Counted from the first letter of the stretch, positions 10,616 to 18,824 are shown. The stretch: 64,000 nt of DNA from Magnetaquicoccus sp039908525 (GCA_039908525.1 JAMOAY010000003.1:1-64000), one strand, 5' to 3'. The notes: generated by a model not told the origin, from the letters alone. Translations and numbers: made by a program.

Positions 10616-11064
10616 CCGTTCGCAACAGGCGTTTCTTTCTGGTTGGCAGTGTGCTGGTGGTGGTGGGCGCCTTGTTGGCCCTGGTGTTCACCTCCTTTAC
10701 CGGGGCGTTGGTCTACTTTTATACCCCCACCGAGATCAAGGCCAAGGGTGCGGAGATGACAGGACGCAAGGTGCGCATCGGTGGTCTGGTGCAGGAGGGT
10801 TCGCTGGTGCGGGAGACGGGTACGCTCAAGATCCGCTTTTTGGTGGTCGACAACACGGAACGGGTGCCGGTCCAGTATGAGGGGATGACGCCGGATCTGT
10901 TTCGCGAGGGGCAGGGGGTGATTGTCGAAGGGGTATGGCGTGGTGGGGAACTGTTCCAGGCGGCCACCATTCTGGCCAAGCACTCCGAAGACTACGTGCC
11001 GGTCAAGATGAGCCAGGAGGGTATCGCCAAGGGGCGGGAGTCCATGTTGAAGACACTGCGGTAG
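10612..11064 (+). CDS. ccmE: Periplasmic haem chaperone CcmE
   Basis: Carries haem covalently to the cytochrome c synthase. The 150-residue protein has an N-terminal signal anchor (about residues 8-30) and an OB-fold domain. The haem-binding histidine is His124 in LAKHSEDYVP, with the downstream Tyr typical of the HxxxY class rather than the CxxxY class. The start overlaps the ccmD stop. ccmF, ccmG and ccmH, needed for the ligation step, do not follow. Confidence 0.94.
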   Translation: MTVRNRRFFLVGSVLVVVGALLALVFTSFTGALVYFYTPTEIKAKGAEMTGRKVRIGGLVQEGSLVRETGTLKIRFLVVDNTERVPVQYEGMTPDLFREGQGVIVEGVWRGGELFQAATILAKHSEDYVPVKMSQEGIAKGRESMLKTLR

Positions 11065-11226
11065 CGGAGCGGAAAAGGAGAAAGCGCGCGTCGTTCCCAA
11101 ACAAAGGAGAAAAATGATGCTGAGCCGCGACAAAAATGCGCCGTGGCTCCGTCCATACAGTACGGGCAAGACCGATGCGGAGTCGGTCCAAGAGACAGAC
11201 AAGCGGTTTGTTGCCCAATCCATACC

Positions 11227-11250
11227 AGGGGGGCGGTACTTCCGCCCCCT
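11227..11250 (+). repeat. GC-rich hairpin after ccmE
   Basis: A stem of about nine base pairs (G-rich arm ending GGCGG, loop TACT, then CCGCCCCCT) lies in the 246-bp spacer between ccmE and the small lipoprotein gene. There is no T-tract, so it is not a classical intrinsic terminator. It could be a Rho-linked or mRNA-stabilising structure. Otherwise I see nothing coding in 11065-11310. Confidence 0.5.
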
Positions 11251-11310
11251 GCAATGCCGCAGCGGTCAGGATCACCCGCGAACAACCCAGCCTGACAGGG
11301 AGAGTAAAAC

Positions 11311-11703
11311 ATGAAAATTTGGCTTATCCCTCTGATTATGAGCAGTATTCTGGCGTTCTCCTCCTGCACGCACCCCCACAACGGTGCGGGTACCGGGGCT
11401 GGCATACTGGGTGGTGCGCTGGCAGGCAGTCTGGTGGGGCCACACAAAAATCGGGCGGAAAACGCCCTGATCGGCGCAGCCGTCGGAGGCCTGCTGGGCA
11501 GCGCCGTGGACGCAGAGGCACACAGACACGCTTCCGGGCGGAACGAGACAGGGTATGTCGCCACCTATCCAACAACGCAGTACATCATTACAGAGCCCGT
11601 CTATTACCGGGAAAGTCGTTCATGGAGTCGCCACAGACATCACCACCATTGGGATCGCCACAGACACCACCATCGACACGGTCACTGGCGCAACTGGGAC
11701 TGA
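11311..11703 (+). CDS. Glycine-zipper lipoprotein with His-rich C-terminus
   Basis: A 130-residue predicted lipoprotein. The signal peptide ends in a lipobox-like LAFSSC (Cys about 19). Residues 25-70 form a glycine-zipper region (GAGTGAGILGGALAGS and GAAVGGLLGSAVDA), as in the outer-membrane 17-kDa antigen family. The C-terminal 25 residues are very rich in His with Arg and Trp, suggesting metal binding. A purine-rich AGGGAGAG site precedes the ATG. No specific function can be assigned; nickel or copper buffering at the outer membrane is a guess from composition. Confidence 0.7.
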   Translation: MKIWLIPLIMSSILAFSSCTHPHNGAGTGAGILGGALAGSLVGPHKNRAENALIGAAVGGLLGSAVDAEAHRHASGRNETGYVATYPTTQYIITEPVYYRESRSWSRHRHHHHWDRHRHHHRHGHWRNWD

Positions 11704-11897
11704 GCAACCTTGCCATCGCCACCGTTTTGGCCAACAGTGCCGGAGACGGAATGGGTGGCCGATTTGAGCGGAAATGGATTGCATTGTACCCCGAACCGGT
11801 TACAATGGGGGTGCGGTCCGGAATACCGCATCAAGAGGGAGGGGGGTGGGACCGCACGGGGGCTTGCCGGATCACCCATCGCTCAAGGAGAATCACA

Positions 11898-12224
11898 ATG
11901 AAACACATCACGCGGCTGTTCATGGTTCTGTTGGTGCTGTATCTGCACGGGTGGGCGTCGGCTGCGGTCGAGGAGAAGCGCCGACCGGAAAACAGTGCAA
12001 ACCTGCTCTACGGGATCCAGGGCAATGCCTCGCCGGACTACATCAAGGCCGCCAAATGGTTCCATGAGGTGGGCATGGCGATCAAGAGCGGGATCAAGGC
12101 GGTGATCGGAGTCAACGCCTACAATCAAATCGCCAGGACCTGGGAGGCGTTCACCTCGACGATCGGGGACTCTTTCAACAAATTGACCGATGTGAAACGG
12201 TTTGAGTGGAAGTTGACCCGCTGA
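11898..12224 (+). CDS. Small exported protein, unknown
   Basis: A 108-residue protein with a clear signal peptide (basic N-terminus, hydrophobic core about 8-16, likely cleavage after WASA at residue 22). The mature part is about 86 residues, mixed in composition, without cysteines or recognisable motifs. A good AAGGAG site sits 7 bases before the ATG. A longer frame is open upstream to 11136, but the ribosome site and signal peptide fix this start. The 194-bp gap from the lipoprotein gene holds nothing I recognise. Confidence 0.6.
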   Translation: MKHITRLFMVLLVLYLHGWASAAVEEKRRPENSANLLYGIQGNASPDYIKAAKWFHEVGMAIKSGIKAVIGVNAYNQIARTWEAFTSTIGDSFNKLTDVKRFEWKLTR

Positions 12225-12288
12225 GCCGCCCCGCCGGTTCCCCGGCGTTTCCTCCCGACCGGGACAGGGACAAGAGGAGCGGGCGAGG

Positions 12289-14160
12289 TTAGAAATCGAT
12301 ATCAAAATGGACCGTTTCCCCATCGAAGCGGGTCTGAACGACGAAACCGCATTTTTTCAGCACCCCTTGCATGGGACGGTTGTCTGCGAGCGTTTCGGCC
12401 GTCAATCCGGCCAACCCCGCGCTGCGGGCAACCCCCGCCAGGTGGCGCATCATGAAAGTACCAATCCCCTGTCCCTGCCACGCATCCTGTACCAGAAAGG
12501 CTACTTCTGCCCGGTTGGCGGCATCATCCACGCTGTAACCACCCATGGCCACCACCCGCTCATCCTGACCATCAAACCACACCCCCACCACCACCACATC
12601 CCGTCTCTGATCAATAAACGTGAAATTTTTCAGCTTGTTGAGCGGAAACCGCTTGACGTGACTCATGAAACGGCGATAGACCGTTCCTGTGGAGAGGGAG
12701 TAGAGCATGCTCTTGACCGCCTTCCAGTCGGTGGGACGTGAGGAACGGAGGATGATCCTCTGCCCGCTCTCCAGCAACAGGGAGGTGCGCAACTCCCGAC
12801 CTCCCACCCAGATCTGACCATCCATGGCACCGATTTCCGGGCGCACGTAGCCCAGTTTGACCGCCTGTTTCAACAGGCGCAGGCGAAAGCCGGGATGGGC
12901 GATGCCGATCAGGGCCAGTGCCCGCTCCTGGATGGTTTTGCCAAACAGATAGGCCGTCCCGTATTCGCTCACCACGTAGTGCACCACACCGCGGCTCAAG
13001 GCCACCCCGGCCCCCAGGCTCAAACGGCTGACGATCCGCGAGACCTTGCCTTTGCGGGCCACGCTGGGCAGGGCGACGATACTCCGCCCCTCCACCGCCA
13101 GGGAGGCCCCGGCGTTGAAATCCATCATGCCCCCCATGCCCGAATAGAATTGAGACCCCAGGGAGTCCACACAGACCTGGCCGGTCAAATCCACCTGCAG
13201 GGCGCTGTTGATGGTCACCATGCGGTGGTGGCGGGCAATGACCCGTGGATCATTGACGTACTCGGTGCGTCGGAAGGAAAACAGGGGGTTGTCATGCAGC
13301 GCCTCGTACAACCGTCGGCTGCCCAGCGCAAAACTGGTGACCACCTGCCCTTCATCCAGGGATTTCTGTTGACCCGTCACCGCACCGGAGACAATCAGGT
13401 CCAGGATGCTGTCGGAGATCATCTCCGTATGGATACCCAGATTTTTCTTGTCGGCCAGGTGGCGGATGACGGATTGGGCCACCCGACCGATCCCCATCTG
13501 GATGGTGGCGCCATCGGGTACCAGGGCGGCCACATGGCGACCCAGGCGGGTCAGGTTTTCATCCGGGGCGGGCAGGATCCGTTCCGGCAGAGGCTCCTCT
13601 GCCGGGATCAACAGGTCCAGATCCCACACGGAGAGAGAGGCATCCCCATGGGTCCTGGGCATACGGGGATTGACCTGGGCCAACACCAGATGGGCATGCT
13701 CGGTGGCACAGCGCACCACATCCACCGACACCCCCAGGCTGACCTTCTCTTCCATATCGGGTGGGGTGACCTGGATCAGGGCCACATCCAGGGGCAGTTG
13801 GCCGCCAGACAGCAGGCGGGGCACATCCGACATGTGGATGGGTGTGTAATCGGCCAGGCCGGAGCGCACCAGAGAGCGCACCGTATCCACGATGATGAAG
13901 GTGTTGAGGGTGAAGGTGTCCGCCAGCTTCTGCAGCATCAAGGGCAGCTCACCGGCTACAAACAGCGTGACAATTTCAATATCCGCCAAACGGACCCGAT
14001 CGTTGAGCAGGGCCCGTACCAGGGTTTGCGGCACCCCGGCCCCGGTGGCCAGAAACACCCGCTGCCCCGGCTGAATACGCTGTACCGCCGCTTTGGCCTG
14101 GCTGACCATGCGGGCATAGCGGACCTCCCAACGGCTGTCCAGAGAGGCGGGGGGACTCAT
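12289..14160 (-). CDS. Acetyl-CoA hydrolase/transferase fused to a GNAT acetyltransferase
   Basis: A 623-residue fusion. Residues about 1-430 are a class I CoA-transferase/acetyl-CoA hydrolase of the 4-hydroxybutyrate CoA-transferase type, with the likely catalytic-Glu segment IHTEMISD and the family motif YVVSEYGTAYLFGK. Residues about 455-623 are a GNAT domain with a Pat-like lead-in (SLSTGTVYRRFMSH) and acetyl-CoA-binding motif A (WQGQGIGT). The ATG at 14160 overlaps the stop of the upstream synthetase-like gene by 4 bases, so the two are translationally coupled. The GNAT half resembles that of the protein lysine acetyltransferase Pat. Activity could be CoA transfer, protein acetylation or both; this is inference. 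Confidence 0.82.
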   Translation of the reverse strand: MSPPASLDSRWEVRYARMVSQAKAAVQRIQPGQRVFLATGAGVPQTLVRALLNDRVRLADIEIVTLFVAGELPLMLQKLADTFTLNTFIIVDTVRSLVRSGLADYTPIHMSDVPRLLSGGQLPLDVALIQVTPPDMEEKVSLGVSVDVVRCATEHAHLVLAQVNPRMPRTHGDASLSVWDLDLLIPAEEPLPERILPAPDENLTRLGRHVAALVPDGATIQMGIGRVAQSVIRHLADKKNLGIHTEMISDSILDLIVSGAVTGQQKSLDEGQVVTSFALGSRRLYEALHDNPLFSFRRTEYVNDPRVIARHHRMVTINSALQVDLTGQVCVDSLGSQFYSGMGGMMDFNAGASLAVEGRSIVALPSVARKGKVSRIVSRLSLGAGVALSRGVVHYVVSEYGTAYLFGKTIQERALALIGIAHPGFRLRLLKQAVKLGYVRPEIGAMDGQIWVGGRELRTSLLLESGQRIILRSSRPTDWKAVKSMLYSLSTGTVYRRFMSHVKRFPLNKLKNFTFIDQRRDVVVVGVWFDGQDERVVAMGGYSVDDAANRAEVAFLVQDAWQGQGIGTFMMRHLAGVARSAGLAGLTAETLADNRPMQGVLKKCGFVVQTRFDGETVHFDIDF

Positions 14161-16247
14161 GGCAGGGACCCCTGTTGTTCCAGCAGGATCTCGCACTCGA
14201 TGGCCACCGGTGGCAGGCCGGCCCGACGCACCAGGAGGGGGTTGATCTGGATGCGGCTGATTTCGGGAAAATCGATCGCCAACTGGCTGATGCGCTGCAA
14301 CACCTCGGCCACCAACTGCCATTCGTGGTCGTTCGGATCCTCCTCCGCATCCTGCGTGGGACGCTGGAAGAGGCCGCCTCGCACCATGATCAGGGCCTCT
14401 TCGTTGGTGATGGGAGCCAGCTGGCAGGAGGCATCCTCCAGGGAGAGGGGTGTGGCACTGCCCACATGCAGCAAAGGGCCGAATTGCCGGTCACGTTTCA
14501 TGCCTATCAAGACGGGGCGACCGTGGGACGGAATCTTTTCGACAAAAACCCCTTCCAGGCGACCTTCGGGCATCCGGTTGGCAAAGCGCAGGGTGAGCAG
14601 ATCGAAACCATCCCGAACCGCCTGGGGACCGGCCACGTTGACATGGCGGATCTCCATGTCATGCACCAGGTGGAGATCCGGGGAGAGCAGATGCAGGGCG
14701 ATGGGATAGCCCGTCCGCTCGGCGACCTCCACCGCCTCCTGCACGGTCCCGGCCCGCTCCCCCTCGGGCAGGGCGATGCCATAGGCCTGCAGGATCTGCT
14801 TGGCCTCCAGATCGGCGATCTGTTTCAGCGCCAGGACGCCGCAGCGTTGGATCAAACGTCGCACCCGGCTCTGGTTGACGGAGAAGCGCGGCACAACCCG
14901 TGGCGGGCGTCGCCGCCAGCGCCCATACTGATCCAGGGTGGCCAGGGCAGCGGCGGCCCGTTCCGGGGTTGGATACGCGGGCAGATCCAGACGATCCATT
15001 GCCGCCACACCCGGCTGCATCTCCGCTCCGCCCATCAGGACGGCCAGCAGGGGTTTTCGACGCTCCGTGGCAGACGGCAAGGCCTGTACAACGGTGGCAG
15101 GACAGGTCAGAAAATGGGGCGCCACCACCACCATCACGGCGTCCACGTGCGCGGCCTGCATCGCCGCATCCACGGCCGTCTGATACTGTTCAGCCTGGAC
15201 AACACGGCCCGGATCCATGGCATCATCCTGCTGATGCGCAGGCGGGGATTCGTTCGGCGGCACCGCACTTAAACCGTACTGGTCCAGACTGTCGGCGCTC
15301 AACACGCCCGGACCGACACCATTGCTGAGAATGGCCACCCGGTTGCCGGCCGGCTGCGGAGCGCGGGCCAGGGCCATGATGGCATCCAGCCAGCCCTGAA
15401 AATCGGCGCTCAGGATGATGCCCGAACGGTCACACACGGCGGCAAAAACCGCAGAGGAGTGCATCAGGCAACCCGCCTGGCGCACCATGGGACGCAGATA
15501 GCAGACAGTGCCGCGACCCAGGAGCATCACCACCGGCTTGTGGTGCGAGGCCTCCGTGGCCGCTTTGAGAAAGGCGCCCCCCTCGGTCATCCACTCCAGA
15601 TAGCAGGCGATTACCTGGGTGTCCGGATCGTGGGCCAAATGGGACATGCACTGGGCGGCGGTCACGCCGGCCTGATTGCCCAGGCCGATCATTTTGGCCA
15701 CCCCCAGTTGGCGCGAGGCCATCCACGCCATGGCGGCCATGCACACAGCCGCAGACTGGGAGAACAGGGAGATCCCCCCGGCCGGTGGAACGACACGGAC
15801 CGGGGAGGCGTTCATCCCCTGCTGGCGGTGCACAAGCCCCAGGGAGTTCGGGCCCAACAGCAGCACCCCCCGCTCCCGACAGAGTTTGGCCAGGGCGGCC
15901 TCCTGGGCGACCCCGGCCTCGTCCCGATCACCAAAGCCATCGCTCACCACCACCAGGGCGGCACAGCCCCGCGCCAAGGCCAGCCTAGCCTGCGCCACCA
16001 CCTGGGCGGAGGGCACCGCCAGGATGACCAGATCCAGCCCCCGCGGGCAGGCCGCCAGCTCCGTTGCCATCGGCAGCCCCAGAATGGCACCCCCATGGCG
16101 GTTGACCCCATGAATGGTGCCGGCGAATCCACCAGCCAGGAGGTTGGACAGCAACACATGGCCCAGCTTCTCTGCATGGCGCGACACACCCACAATGGCC
16201 ACGGAACGGGGGGAAAAGAGGGGCGCGAGGGGATCGGGATCATGCAC
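14157..16247 (-). CDS. ADP-forming acyl-CoA synthetase homologue, probable pseudo-enzyme
   Basis: A 696-residue protein with the Acd layout: CoA-binding Rossmann domain (SVAIVGVSRHAEKLGH, about 12-110), two succinyl-CoA-synthetase-like domains, and a C-terminal ATP-grasp domain (about 470-690). The phospho-histidine expected in the SHTG loop is replaced by Gln (RQAG, Gln257 with this start). In the ATP-grasp the usual ALK and HK positions are ALH and LV, and a conserved GG is IR. Catalysis by the standard route is therefore unlikely. The start is unclear: GTG at 16247 (or TTG at 16250) fits a promoter whose predicted start is near 16273; an ATG at 16328 lies upstream of that. It is coupled to the CoA-transferase/GNAT gene. 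Confidence 0.8.
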   Translation of the reverse strand: MHDPDPLAPLFSPRSVAIVGVSRHAEKLGHVLLSNLLAGGFAGTIHGVNRHGGAILGLPMATELAACPRGLDLVILAVPSAQVVAQARLALARGCAALVVVSDGFGDRDEAGVAQEAALAKLCRERGVLLLGPNSLGLVHRQQGMNASPVRVVPPAGGISLFSQSAAVCMAAMAWMASRQLGVAKMIGLGNQAGVTAAQCMSHLAHDPDTQVIACYLEWMTEGGAFLKAATEASHHKPVVMLLGRGTVCYLRPMVRQAGCLMHSSAVFAAVCDRSGIILSADFQGWLDAIMALARAPQPAGNRVAILSNGVGPGVLSADSLDQYGLSAVPPNESPPAHQQDDAMDPGRVVQAEQYQTAVDAAMQAAHVDAVMVVVAPHFLTCPATVVQALPSATERRKPLLAVLMGGAEMQPGVAAMDRLDLPAYPTPERAAAALATLDQYGRWRRRPPRVVPRFSVNQSRVRRLIQRCGVLALKQIADLEAKQILQAYGIALPEGERAGTVQEAVEVAERTGYPIALHLLSPDLHLVHDMEIRHVNVAGPQAVRDGFDLLTLRFANRMPEGRLEGVFVEKIPSHGRPVLIGMKRDRQFGPLLHVGSATPLSLEDASCQLAPITNEEALIMVRGGLFQRPTQDAEEDPNDHEWQLVAEVLQRISQLAIDFPEISRIQINPLLVRRAGLPPVAIECEILLEQQGSLP

Positions 16248-16280
16248 CAATTCTGAATATTTCCATATCAATAACAAAAT

Positions 16281-16308
16281 GTTATAACGATATTCCGCCC
16301 GCCGCCAA
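16281..16308 (-). promoter_or_regulatory. Candidate sigma-70 promoter for the synthetase-like gene
   Basis: On the minus strand, -35 TTGGCG (16303-16308), a 16-bp spacer and -10 TATAAC (16281-16286) in a short AT-rich patch. Transcription would start near 16273, about 26 bases before the GTG at 16247. Seen by eye only. Confidence 0.45.
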
Positions 16309-16327
16309 CGGACACCGCACAAATCCA

Positions 16328-16356
16328 TTGCAGGTCCAGCCCCTCTATGCCATAAT
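16328..16356 (+). promoter_or_regulatory. Candidate sigma-70 promoter for tRNA-His
   Basis: -35 TTGCAG (16328-16333), 17-bp spacer, -10 CATAAT (16351-16356). The predicted start, near 16363, is about 13 bases before the tRNA, followed by a C-rich discriminator as is common for stable RNA promoters. Confidence 0.55.
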
Positions 16357-16375
16357 CCCTTCCCCTGGCAGTGCG

Positions 16376-16448
16376 GCGGATGTAGCTCAGTTGGCAGAGC
16401 CCCGGATTGTGGATCCGGTGGTCGTGGGTTCGAGTCCCATCGTCCGCC
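16376..16448 (+). tRNA. tRNA-His (GTG)
   Basis: Full cloverleaf: acceptor GCGGATG/CGTCCGC, D-arm TAGCTCAGTTGG, anticodon stem CCGGA/TCCGG with loop TTGTGGA (anticodon GTG), T-arm GTGGG-TTCGAGT-CCCAT. The base before position 1 (16375) is G and position 73 is C, so the canonical G(-1):C73 identity pair can form. CCA is not encoded. A C-then-T run follows. Confidence 0.95.
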
Positions 16449-16514
16449 CCCTTTTTTTACCCGCCCGGCAGGGTCTCCTGCCGCCCACGCCGGCCCCACT
16501 CAGGTTCTTGATCC

Positions 16515-16599
16515 GCGAAAGTGGCGAAACTGGTAGACGCCCTGGACTTAGGATCCAGTGCCTTCGGGCGTGGGGGTTCAACTCCCCCCTTTCGCACCA
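16515..16599 (+). tRNA. tRNA-Leu (TAG)
   Basis: 85-base class II tRNA with acceptor GCGAAAG/CTTTCGC, anticodon loop CTTAGGA (anticodon TAG), a long variable arm (TGCCTTCGGGCG) and T-arm GGGGGTTCAACTCCCCC. CCA is encoded (16597-16599). It lies 66 bases after tRNA-His and probably shares its transcript. Confidence 0.96.
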
Positions 16600-16607
16600 G
16601 GGACCGC

Positions 16608-16643
16608 GCCCCTTGCCTTGGCAAAGCCCCTTGCCTTGGCAGA
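16608..16643 (+). repeat. Tandem 18-bp repeat after tRNA-Leu
   Basis: Two copies (16608-16625, 16626-16643) of an 18-bp unit beginning GCCCCTTGCCTTGGCA, differing at one base. Each copy has a small internal inverted repeat (TTGCC/GGCA). Confidence 0.7.
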
Positions 16644-16655
16644 AGCGGCAGGCCG

Positions 16656-16686
16656 GCGGTGCAGGCGCCGCGATGGCCTGCACCGC
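16656..16686. terminator. 11-bp stem-loop between tRNA-Leu and terD
   Basis: Perfect 11-bp inverted repeat GCGGTGCAGGC / GCCTGCACCGC with a 9-base loop. It lies between the plus-strand tRNAs and the convergent terD gene. No T-tract follows on either side, so termination activity is only likely by position. Confidence 0.4.
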
Positions 16687-16742
16687 ACGGGCAACCCCGA
16701 GATCAGCAACGAGACAGAGGCCGCCTTCTCCTCTCCCAACTG

Positions 16743-17321
16743 TCAACCCACATTGACCCCAAAATGGCGGGCCAAGGGCCCCAGTCCGCCCGCGAAACCC
16801 TGCCCGACGGCCTTGAACTTCCATTCAATGCCATAGCGGTAGATCTCACCAAAGATCATGGCCGTCTCCGTCGAGGCATCTTCGCTCAGATCGTAGCGGG
16901 CAATCTCTGCACCGCCTTCCGCATTGCAGACGCGGATAAAGGCGTTGCGGACCTGGCCAAAATTTTGTCGGCGCTGCTCGGCATCGTGAATGGTTACCGT
17001 GATGGAGATCTTGTGGACATCCACCGGCAGACCGGCAAGATTCAACAGGATTTTCTCGTCATCCCCGTCCCCCGCACCGGTCTGGTTGTCACCCTGGTGC
17101 TGAACCGCCCCGCCCGCGCCTGTCTTGTTGTTGTAAAAGATGAAATCGCTGTCATCCCGCACCTTGTCCAGGCTGCCCAGGATGAAGGCCGAGGAATCCA
17201 GGTCAAAGGCCTGGCCATCGGTGGAGCGGGTATCCCAACCCAGCCCCACGATGACCGCCTTGAGACCGGGCACCTCTTTGGACAAAGAGACATTGCCACC
17301 TTTTCTGAGTGATACGGCCAT
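16743..17321 (-). CDS. terD: TerD-family tellurium-resistance/stress protein
   Basis: A 192-residue TerD-family calcium-binding cytoplasmic protein. Family features: N-terminal VSLRKGGNVSLSK, LGWDTR, the acidic DLDSSAFILG segment, an Asp/Gly-rich calcium loop (GAGDGDDEKI) and a C-terminal FGEIYRYGIEWKFKAVGQG. A strong AAAGGAG ribosome site precedes the ATG. No other ter gene lies nearby, so this is a stand-alone copy; such copies are often linked to envelope or oxidative stress rather than tellurite as such. Divergent from chrA over a 161-bp spacer that probably holds both promoters. Confidence 0.9.
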   Translation of the reverse strand: MAVSLRKGGNVSLSKEVPGLKAVIVGLGWDTRSTDGQAFDLDSSAFILGSLDKVRDDSDFIFYNNKTGAGGAVQHQGDNQTGAGDGDDEKILLNLAGLPVDVHKISITVTIHDAEQRRQNFGQVRNAFIRVCNAEGGAEIARYDLSEDASTETAMIFGEIYRYGIEWKFKAVGQGFAGGLGPLARHFGVNVG

Positions 17322-17482
17322 TGTAAAGCTCCTTTCTTGTCAAGGTCTGATTCTTGCTGTAGTGACTGTAGCGATCACGCCACCTCCGAAGACCACAGAA
17401 ACGGACCGTGATTCTACCGCAAAGCAACCGCCGTGCAAACCTGAAAACGGCCATGATGCTCATTATTGATAGAGAAGGTTCC

Positions 17483-18655
17483 ATGCACCGTTTTGTAGAG
17501 ATCTTTCTGGCCTTCTTGCGACTGGGCGTCACCTCGTTTGGCGGTCCGGTGGCCCACATCGGTTTTTTCCGACAGGAGTTTGTGCTGCGACGCCGCTGGC
17601 TGGAAGAGGCGGCCTACGCCGATCTGGTGGCGCTCTGTCAATTCCTGCCCGGTCCGGCCAGCAGTCAGGTGGGCATGGGCCTGGGGTTGGCGCGCGGGGG
17701 GTACGGAGGCATGCTGGCAGCCTGGCTCGGCTTTACCCTGCCCTCTGCGCTGGTGATGCTGCTGTTTGCCCAGGGAGTCACCGAACTGCAGGGGCTGGCC
17801 CACGGCCAGTGGCTGCATGGACTCAAGGTGGTGGCGGTCGCTGTGGTGGCCCAGGCGGTGTGGGGGATGGCCAACAGCCTGTGCCCGGACCGGTTGCGGG
17901 CCAGCTTCGCCTTGCTGGCGGCCCTGCTGGCCCTCTCCTGGCCGACGGCCCTGGGACAGGCAGGGGCCATTGTGGCCGGTGGCGTGGGAGGATGGCTGTG
18001 GTTGAAAGGCCCGCCATCGGGCAGCACAGTCCCCCTGGAGATCCCCATCGGCAAAAGGGCAGGTCTTTTGTTTTTTATGATGTTTTTCCTGTTGTTGTCG
18101 GGCCTGCCGCTGTTGGCGGCCTCTTTTCCGAACGCCGCCTTCGTGGTACTGGACAGCTTCTATCGGAGCGGTGCCCTGATATTCGGTGGCGGACATGTGA
18201 TGTTGCCGTTGCTGCAGGCCGAGGTGGTGGCCAATCAGTGGCTGGACCCGTCGCTGTTTCTCGCCGGTTACGGCATGGCGCAGGCCATCCCGGGCCCGTT
18301 ATCAACCTTTGCGGCCTATCTGGGAGCGGTCATCTCCCTGGGACCGGGGGGGTGGACAGGGGGTTTGCTGGCCCTGATCGCCATCTTTCTGCCCTCCATG
18401 CTGCTGATCCTGGGGGCGCTGCCGTTCTGGTCCAGGGTGCGTCGGTGGCAACCGGTACAGGCGGCCATGCAGGGGATCAACGCCGCTGTCGTGGGCCTGC
18501 TGCTGGCCGCCCTGTACCATCCGGTGTGGACCGGAGCCATCCTCTCGGCACGGGATTTCAGTCTGGGATTGGCGGCCTTCGGCCTGCTGCACTGGTGGCG
18601 ACTGCCCCCCTGGCTGGTGGTCCTGCTGTCCAGCGGCACGGCTCTGTTCTGGTAG
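17483..18655 (+). CDS. chrA: Chromate transporter family protein
   Basis: A 390-residue inner-membrane protein of the long CHR family, two homologous halves in one chain. The N-terminal half has SFGGPVAHIGFFRQEF and CQFLPGPASSQ; the C-terminal half has FGGGHVMLPLLQAEVV and MAQAIPGPLSTFAAYLG. ChrA expels chromate using the proton gradient. The ATG at 17483 has a GAGAAGG site; in-frame starts at 17408 and 17453 are less likely. No ChrB regulator is seen. Downstream is a perfect palindrome. Confidence 0.88.
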   Translation: MHRFVEIFLAFLRLGVTSFGGPVAHIGFFRQEFVLRRRWLEEAAYADLVALCQFLPGPASSQVGMGLGLARGGYGGMLAAWLGFTLPSALVMLLFAQGVTELQGLAHGQWLHGLKVVAVAVVAQAVWGMANSLCPDRLRASFALLAALLALSWPTALGQAGAIVAGGVGGWLWLKGPPSGSTVPLEIPIGKRAGLLFFMMFFLLLSGLPLLAASFPNAAFVVLDSFYRSGALIFGGGHVMLPLLQAEVVANQWLDPSLFLAGYGMAQAIPGPLSTFAAYLGAVISLGPGGWTGGLLALIAIFLPSMLLILGALPFWSRVRRWQPVQAAMQGINAAVVGLLLAALYHPVWTGAILSARDFSLGLAAFGLLHWWRLPPWLVVLLSSGTALFW

Positions 18656-18686
18656 ATAAAGTATTCTGCAGCTTTCACGGTATGGT

Positions 18687-18721
18687 GCGGCAGTTATCCG
18701 AAATTTTCGGATAACTGCCGC
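18687..18721. repeat. Perfect 14-bp inverted repeat downstream of chrA
   Basis: Arms 18687-18700 (GCGGCAGTTATCCG) and 18708-18721 are exact reverse complements around a 7-base A/T loop. It lies 31 bases after the chrA stop and about 100 bases before the stop of a convergent gene. Likely a bidirectional terminator or a protein site; there is no long T-tract beyond the stem. Confidence 0.7.
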
Positions 18722-18824
18722 TGATGGCAAGAGCTACAACACTCAGCCTATTGGGACTTGGCAGGAGACATGGCACTCCGGCAGATTCATTGACAGGTTC
18801 CACCCACCCGCCAGAAGGTCGCAC

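Noticed and set aside
11136..12224. A 362-codon plus-strand frame covering two small genes' region
   Set aside because: Only its last 108 codons (from 11898) have a ribosome site and signal peptide; the rest is the shadow of the lipoprotein gene and spacer.
12895..14709. A 604-codon plus-strand frame antisense to the CoA-transferase/GNAT and synthetase genes
   Set aside because: His/Gln/Gly-rich composition typical of antisense shadows in GC-rich DNA; the minus strand encodes clear family proteins.
16608..16643. Attachment site for an integrated element at tRNA-Leu
   Set aside because: The tandem repeat lies after the tRNA and does not copy its 3' end; no integrase gene is nearby.
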